Part shown: one piece after another, positions 62,784-64,000 of the stretch
Position numbering within the stretch: the stretch's first letter is position 1
Layout: each line of letters begins with the position of its first letter
From: an uncultured Lachnospiraceae bacterium
GTDB taxonomy: Bacteria; Bacillota_A; Clostridia; Lachnospirales; Lachnospiraceae
NCBI GenBank assembly: GCA_910577835.1
Contig: CAJTOU010000008.1
Span: forward strand, 1 to 64,000
Direction: 5' to 3'
DNA: 64,000 bases
Notes under the pieces: generated by a model
What the model was told of the DNA's origin: nothing
Seen by the model: only the letters and a program-made list of their open reading frames with translations
The model's database searches: none
Position numbers and translations under genes: made by a program

Positions 62784-64000
62784 ATGATTGATAACAACAC
62801 AAGTCCGGTATTACAACCCGATGAAATTATTACTTATTTAAGAAAATCCAGAGCTGACAATGCCAGCGAATGTATAGAGGAAGTTCTTAAAAAACATGAA
62901 AACCAACTTCGGGAATATGCCCGTCATGTTCTAAATATTGAACTATCTGACACTTATATTCTGCGCGAGGTAATTTCTGGCGAAACAATCAATGCACGTC
63001 CGCAAATGCAGAAATTATTGAAACTGATAGAAAGTCCCACACTGAAAGCGGTACTTGTAATAGAACCTCAAAGGCTAAGCCGTGGAGATTTAGAAGACTG
63101 CGGACATCTGATAAATACGCTGCGTTTTACGAAAACCATGGTGATTACTCCTGTCAGAACATACAATCTCGAAGATAAATATGACCGGAAATTTTTTGAA
63201 ATGGAACTGACAAGAGGAAATGACTATCTTGAATATACAAAAGAAATTTTAAGAAGAGGCGTTCTCGCCTCAGTAAAACAGGGAAACTATATTGCGGCCT
63301 CTGCTCCCTATGGTTATCGGAAAGTATCCCTAAAATATGAACATAAAACACTTCACACTCTGGAAATTGTCTCTGAAGAGGCAGCAGTGATACAGATTAT
63401 GTATGATTTATACCTGAATCAAAACTTTGGATTTCAAAAAATTGCGAACTATCTGGATAAAATGAATATAAAGCCAAGGATTGCTAAAAACTGGTCACCA
63501 GCAGCAATTAAGGATATGATAGAAAATCCTGTTTATACAGGAAAAATACGATGGAATCATCGTAAAGCAGTGATTACTATGGAAAATGGGCAAAAAAAAA
63601 TCAGCAGACCCAAATCGCTTCCAGAACAGTGCATATTGACAATGGGACTTCATAAACCTATTATATCAGAAGAAGTTTACCGTGCTGCCATGGAAAAAAA
63701 AGGAAGAAATATTTGTGTTAGAAAAAATTCTTCTCTGGAAAATCCCTTTGCTGGTCTGCTGTTTTGTCAATGCGGGTATTCCATGTCCTATAAATATAAC
63801 CATTACAAAAATAATTCAAAAGCAATCATGGTATGCAACCGTCAGACAATCTGTCATACGCGTTCTGTTTCATATGATGAATTATTAAAAAATTTAATTC
63901 AATGTATGAAGAAAAAAATTACATCCTTCGAGATTGAAATAGAGAATATCGCCTCTGAAAATATGAAATATTATCAGATAATTATTGATGATTTAGAATA
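62784..64000 (+). CDS. Large serine recombinase, C-terminus beyond the window
   Basis: At least 405 residues; the frame is open to the right edge. N-terminal resolvase domain (ITYLRKSRADN with the catalytic Ser, VIEPQRLSRGD). Recombinase domain (about 175-290: SAPYGYRKV, FGFQKIANYLDKMNI, PVYTGKIRWNH). Zinc-ribbon (FAGLLFCQCGYSMSYKY..CNRQTICHTRSV), then the start of a coiled coil. Such enzymes integrate or excise mobile elements, or serve as DNA-inversion switches. No strong ribosome site is seen before the ATG. What lies beyond the edge will decide which element it belongs to. Confidence 0.9.
   Translation, partial: MIDNNTSPVLQPDEIITYLRKSRADNASECIEEVLKKHENQLREYARHVLNIELSDTYILREVISGETINARPQMQKLLKLIESPTLKAVLVIEPQRLSRGDLEDCGHLINTLRFTKTMVITPVRTYNLEDKYDRKFFEMELTRGNDYLEYTKEILRRGVLASVKQGNYIAASAPYGYRKVSLKYEHKTLHTLEIVSEEAAVIQIMYDLYLNQNFGFQKIANYLDKMNIKPRIAKNWSPAAIKDMIENPVYTGKIRWNHRKAVITMENGQKKISRPKSLPEQCILTMGLHKPIISEEVYRAAMEKKGRNICVRKNSSLENPFAGLLFCQCGYSMSYKYNHYKNNSKAIMVCNRQTICHTRSVSYDELLKNLIQCMKKKITSFEIEIENIASENMKYYQIIIDDLE

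Noticed and set aside
1..64000. CRISPR array or cas genes
   Set aside because: No regularly spaced identical repeats with unique spacers, and no Cas-like protein. The tandem units at 36.9 kb have no spacers.

Overview
The window looks like chromosomal DNA from a low-GC Clostridia, most likely a member of the Lachnospiraceae. The signs are the AT-rich spacers, strong GGAGG ribosome sites, the shared promoter core AAAAAAGTACTTGCA, and a gut-anaerobe gene set: electron-bifurcating NfnAB, glutamine synthetase III, desulfoferrodoxin, a class B sortase, a VanG-type locus and a spore-coat Mn-catalase remnant. Almost everything up to 50.7 kb is transcribed from the minus strand. The species cannot be named from sequence reading alone.

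Region by region. (1) 1-5.1 kb is a peptide natural-product (RiPP) operon read right to left: a short Cys-ended precursor, a SPASM radical SAM enzyme, a subtilase fused to a P-loop domain, a second radical SAM enzyme, an acyl-carrier-like protein and a further gene cut off by the window edge. (2) 5.1-7.3 kb is AT-rich, with a YdjM-like membrane protein and a small MITE-like inverted repeat. (3) 7.3-13.9 kb is a VanG-type glycopeptide-resistance locus (vanR, vanS, vanW, vanG, vanXY). An NhaC antiporter sits where the serine racemase vanT is normally found. A type I toxin/antisense-RNA module, absent from the supplied ORF calls, lies between vanS and vanW. (4) 14.2-16.4 kb is an AgrC/AgrA-like two-component pair without agrBD. 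(5) 16.6-20.2 kb holds two coiled-coil proteins, a lipoprotein and an EAL/HDOD protein. (6) 20.4-36.8 kb is housekeeping: enolase, CtpA protease, M23 hydrolase, FtsEX, a PucR-type regulator, a sugar-ABC ATPase, RidA, CvfB, tRNA-Gln, CoaBC, CoaX, CapA, YesL and NfnBA. (7) 37.4-50.7 kb holds GNAT, HAD, cyclophilin, a TPM/zinc-ribbon pair, glutamine synthetase III behind a leader terminator, sortase B with a Pro/Thr tail, aldolase, a DUF58-transglutaminase fusion and MoxR.

(8) From 50.9 kb the window becomes accessory. It has a short plus-strand group (membrane protein, HD hydrolase, Crp/Fnr regulator) around a 5'-truncated Mn-catalase pseudogene. Then come a secreted Asp/Cys-repeat protein, an esterase, desulfoferrodoxin, three uncharacterised genes (one broken by an amber codon), a PF09818 ATPase, a 24-codon ORF behind a consensus promoter, a chemotaxis receptor, and a large serine recombinase that runs off the right edge.

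The best candidates for new biology are the RiPP operon with its protease/P-loop fusion, the racemase-less VanG locus, the type I toxin module whose 5' UTR can mask its own Shine-Dalgarno, and the orphan 24-aa peptide.
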